From an uncultured Eubacterium sp. (GTDB lineage Bacteria > Bacillota > Clostridia > Oscillospirales > Acutalibacteraceae), in NCBI GenBank assembly GCA_944380545.1, contig CALWHV010000017.1:124001-188000 (forward strand): a stretch of 64,000 nucleotides of DNA, in the 5' to 3' direction. The notes below the pieces were generated by a model. It saw only the letters and a program-made list of their open reading frames with translations, did no database searches and was not told where the DNA came from. Positions 61,702-64,000 of this stretch are shown piece by piece. A program made the translations under genes and the position numbers. Position 1 is the first letter of the stretch. Each line of letters begins with the position of its first letter.

Positions 61702-62724
61702 TCAGCATTTCCTTTTTCTGCCGCCTATATCAAGCACGAAAACGGCGCAGCCGAGCAGCATTACCGCCGAAAGCGCCGCGTTTGCCGCCGTTGGGCGCAC
61801 CACGGGCTGCGAGAGATTCGAGAACACCTGCTGCGCGCGGGGAAAAAGCGGCTCAAGCGCAAGGCAGAAAGCGCAGGAGAGCACGGCGTTTATTATCCTC
61901 CAAAGCAGAAAATCAAGATAGCGCATACCCGCGCTTTTGATTGCCGGCAGGAGCTGAAGATGCACGCACAGCCCGCCGAAGGCTGCAAAAAACGCAGTTA
62001 TAAAAAGCGGCCTGCCCGGCGAAAACTGAGCGCAGCCGCCCGTTATCTCAATCAGCGGCGCTATATAAGGCGGCAGGCTGACGCCCGAAAAAAGCGCGCA
62101 AAAGCAGATTATATACGCAGCCATACAAAGCGAGCTTCTGACGGCGGACTGCACGCTTTCGCAAAGCGCCTCGCCCGCAGGCAGGCCCATAAAGGCAGCC
62201 TCGCCCTCCGGCAGCGCGCCCCATATAAAGCGGCACATAAGGGCAGAAAGCAGCGCTGCGAGCGTTACGGATAAAAACAGCAGTGCGCCGCCCGAGCGGC
62301 TGCCGAGCATCCCGCCTCCGAGCGAGGTGATTATGAAACCCGCCCCGCCGCTGAAGGCAAAGCGCAGCATACGCCGCGCGGCGGGGGCGTCTATATCCCC
62401 GTTTTCAAGCAATCTCTGCGTCATAACCGCGCCGATGGGATAGCCGCCCACAAGCCCGAAAAACAGCGCCGGTGCGCAGCAGGCGGGCAGACCGAAAACG
62501 CCGCGGCAGAGCGGCGAGAGCAGCCTTTGAAGCGCGGCTGACGCGGGGCTGAGCTGAATAAAGCCGAAGATTATCATAAGCGGCAGCAGGCACGGCAGCA
62601 CGGCGCGAAACGCAAGCGCCGCGCCGTAAAGAGCGCCCTGCTTTGCCTCTGCCGAAAATATTATAAGCGCAGCGGCAGCTCCGAGCGAGGGAAAAAGCAG
62701 CAGATAATCCTTTTTTATCTTCAT
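61702..62724 (-). CDS. ylbJ: YlbJ-like sporulation integral membrane protein
   Basis: Start set at MKIKK (62724, 340 residues). It has about eight membrane helices and the nucleoside-recognition (Gate) domain signature (FRAVLPCLLPLMIIFG; VGGYPIGAVM; AFSGGAGFIIT). YlbJ is made in the mother cell under sigma-E and is needed for spore cortex formation in B. subtilis. It is divergent to yqfC-yqfD. Confidence 0.9.
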   Translation of the reverse strand: MKIKKDYLLLFPSLGAAAALIIFSAEAKQGALYGAALAFRAVLPCLLPLMIIFGFIQLSPASAALQRLLSPLCRGVFGLPACCAPALFFGLVGGYPIGAVMTQRLLENGDIDAPAARRMLRFAFSGGAGFIITSLGGGMLGSRSGGALLFLSVTLAALLSALMCRFIWGALPEGEAAFMGLPAGEALCESVQSAVRSSLCMAAYIICFCALFSGVSLPPYIAPLIEITGGCAQFSPGRPLFITAFFAAFGGLCVHLQLLPAIKSAGMRYLDFLLWRIINAVLSCAFCLALEPLFPRAQQVFSNLSQPVVRPTAANAALSAVMLLGCAVFVLDIGGRKRKC

Positions 62725-62750
62725 ATGACCACCCGTTTTATACATATAAT
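62720..62750 (+). promoter_or_regulatory. Candidate sigma-E promoter of yqfC-yqfD
   Basis: TTCATATG (62720-62727), a 15-base spacer, CATATAAT (62743-62750), close to the sigma-E consensus (KCATATT / CATAYAMT). The RNA start would fall only about 9 bases before the chosen ATG, which is a weakness. Confidence 0.45.
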
Positions 62751-62765
62751 TAAGCGGTGATATTT

Positions 62766-63041
62766 ATGAGCGAAAAAACGATCAGGGCATATCCGCAAAG
62801 AGCGACAAGGCAGCGCGGCGGCGGGCTGCGGCTTGAATTCTGCGGCGCGGCGAGCTGCATTGTTGAGGGGCTTGAAACGGTGCTTGAATATTCGGACGAA
62901 AAAATAAGGATTGCCGGCGGCGGAAAGCAGGCGCAGTTTTGCGGCGCGGATCTGAGAATAGATTCCTTTACGCCGATGGGAGCGGTGATAGAGGGCATGA
63001 TTGTGAGCGTGAGCTTTTCAGATGCTGATAAGGCTTGTTAA
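62766..63041 (+). CDS. yqfC: YqfC-like sporulation protein
   Basis: Start at the ATG at 62766 (91 residues); a GTG three codons earlier is an alternative. The strand-rich YqfC pattern is visible (LRLEFCGAASCIVEGLETVLEY, IRIAGGGKQAQF, GAVIEGMIVSVSF). YqfC is a small conserved protein of the sigma-E regulon. The stop lies inside the yqfD gene (20-base overlap). Confidence 0.87.
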   Translation: MSEKTIRAYPQRATRQRGGGLRLEFCGAASCIVEGLETVLEYSDEKIRIAGGGKQAQFCGADLRIDSFTPMGAVIEGMIVSVSFSDADKAC

Positions 63042-64000
63042 CCGTCTCACGGGATATGTTGTGTTTGAATGCAGGTGCGAAAGCGCGGAAAAATTCATAA
63101 ACACCTGCCGAAAAATGAGGATAAACATTAAAAACATCCGCGCCGAGGGCGGCGTTTTGACGGCGCGCTGCGCCGCTGCGGAATACAAAAAGCTTCGCCC
63201 GGCGGCGAGGCTGTGCGGCGCAAGGCTCAGGATAATCGCCAAAAGGGGGCTTCCCTTTCTGCTGCTGCCGCTGAAAAACAGGTGGGGCGTTTTCTGCGGG
63301 CTTTTGCTTTTTGTTTTTACCGTTTCCTTTATGGGCGGCTTTATATGGAACATCACCGTATCGGGGGCAGACGGCGAGCTGTGCGGCGCGGTGGTGGATT
63401 TTTTGGCGCAGAGCGGCTTTGAAACCGGCGTGCGCTGGGCCGATACGGACAAGGAAAACCTTGAATTTGCCGTGATGGCGGAATTTGACGAGGTAGCGTG
63501 GATATCAATAAACAGAAGCGGCTGCTCGGCGGACATAGAGCTGCGCGAGGCGACGGCCAAGCCATCCATATCCGATAACGAAAAAATAACGAATGTTGTG
63601 GCGCGGCGCGACGGGGTGATAGTTAAGGTGACGGCTTTGGGCGGCTGGAGCGCCGTGAAGAGCGGCGAGGCTGTTGTTAAGGGCGACCTGCTGATTTCCG
63701 GCGTTTACGAGCCGGACGAATATGAAAATATGCAGAAAAATCATTTTGCGCACGCTCACGGCACGGTTATTGCCGAAACGAGGCGCGAGATAACCGTTCA
63801 CATCCCGCGCGCGCAAAGCGAAAAGCGGCAGACGGCGGAAGAAAAATTCGTTACCCTTTGCTTTTTCGGGCTTGAGATACCGCTTTACGCGCCGAAAAAG
63901 GCGGCGCAAAACAGCGTGAGCGAATACGAAAAGGAATATCTTGAGCTCAACAAAAACCGGCTGCCGATAGGAAAAATAACCGAAACGCGCCGCGAGTACG
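63022..64000 (+). CDS. yqfD: YqfD-like sporulation protein, 3' end cut by window edge
   Basis: It starts at an ATG inside the end of yqfC and stays open for 326 codons to the window edge. A cytoplasmic start (LVNRLTGYVVFECRC), a Lys/Arg-rich stretch, a membrane helix near 94-110 (WGVFCGLLLFVFTVSFMGG), and an extracytoplasmic domain (VARRDGVIVKVTALGGWSAVKSGEAV) match YqfD/SpoIV-like proteins. It is required for late sporulation in Bacillus. Confidence 0.9.
   Translation, partial: MLIRLVNRLTGYVVFECRCESAEKFINTCRKMRINIKNIRAEGGVLTARCAAAEYKKLRPAARLCGARLRIIAKRGLPFLLLPLKNRWGVFCGLLLFVFTVSFMGGFIWNITVSGADGELCGAVVDFLAQSGFETGVRWADTDKENLEFAVMAEFDEVAWISINRSGCSADIELREATAKPSISDNEKITNVVARRDGVIVKVTALGGWSAVKSGEAVVKGDLLISGVYEPDEYENMQKNHFAHAHGTVIAETRREITVHIPRAQSEKRQTAEEKFVTLCFFGLEIPLYAPKKAAQNSVSEYEKEYLELNKNRLPIGKITETRREY

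Noticed and set aside
1..64000. tRNA, rRNA, transposase, integrase or prophage genes
   Set aside because: None seen on reading through both strands; the window looks free of mobile genes apart from the AT-rich effector cassette.

Overview
The window looks like a chromosome segment of a spore-forming member of the class Clostridia, probably a gut Oscillospiraceae/Ruminococcaceae relative. The evidence is an hrcA-grpE-dnaK-dnaJ operon behind a perfect CIRCE element, the sporulation genes ylbJ, yqfC and yqfD at the right end, rubrerythrin, a LytTR/GHKL two-component pair, and SD-led genes with sigma-A type promoters. No rRNA, tRNA, CRISPR array, IS element or prophage was seen.

Left 30 kb (1-30432, all minus strand): one tightly packed block that reads as a type VII secretion (T7SS/ESX-like) locus joined to a Ser/Thr phosphorylation circuit. 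In transcription order it encodes an FHA reader, two zinc-ribbon membrane sensors, a zinc-ribbon DUF805 protein, a PP2C phosphatase, a membrane Ser/Thr kinase, a Pro-rich membrane protein, an 1868-residue Ig-rich surface protein, a second FHA protein, a MinD/CpaE-like ATPase, a YukD/EsaB ubiquitin-like protein and EssC. After EssC comes an AT-rich cassette with two effector-like modules: a coiled-coil, a small protein and a 570-residue helical protein; then a coiled-coil, two small helical proteins, a lipoprotein and a lipase. The block ends with a WXG100 protein, a PARG-SGNH-kinase fusion protein and a lipoprotein cut by the window edge. Recognisable EsaA, EssA and EssB are absent. A short TTVL(N/D) motif recurs in five of the proteins and is also found in the activation loop of the membrane kinase, which suggests a shared phospho-threonine tag read by the FHA proteins.

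Centre (30.6-46.3 kb): a divergent LytTR regulator and GHKL kinase, UDP-glucose dehydrogenase, the heat-shock operon, a secreted CHAP protein preceded by two WalR-like boxes, two small overlapping ORFs, an ABC-2 polysaccharide export permease, aroE-aroK, acpP, glpK (with a palindrome at its presumed transcription start) and malic enzyme.

Right (46.3-64 kb): housekeeping genes (bipA, hemW, corA, rbr, rlmB) mixed with carbohydrate genes (a DUF4091 protein, a GH29 fucosidase, a large glycoside hydrolase-like protein and a divergent AraC regulator with a long structured leader), a degenerate P-type ATPase, and the sporulation genes ylbJ, yqfC and a truncated yqfD. A small patch near 50.1 kb holds what looks like a broken XRE regulator fused to an antisense gene remnant.

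Functions are read from motifs and gene order only. No database search was possible.
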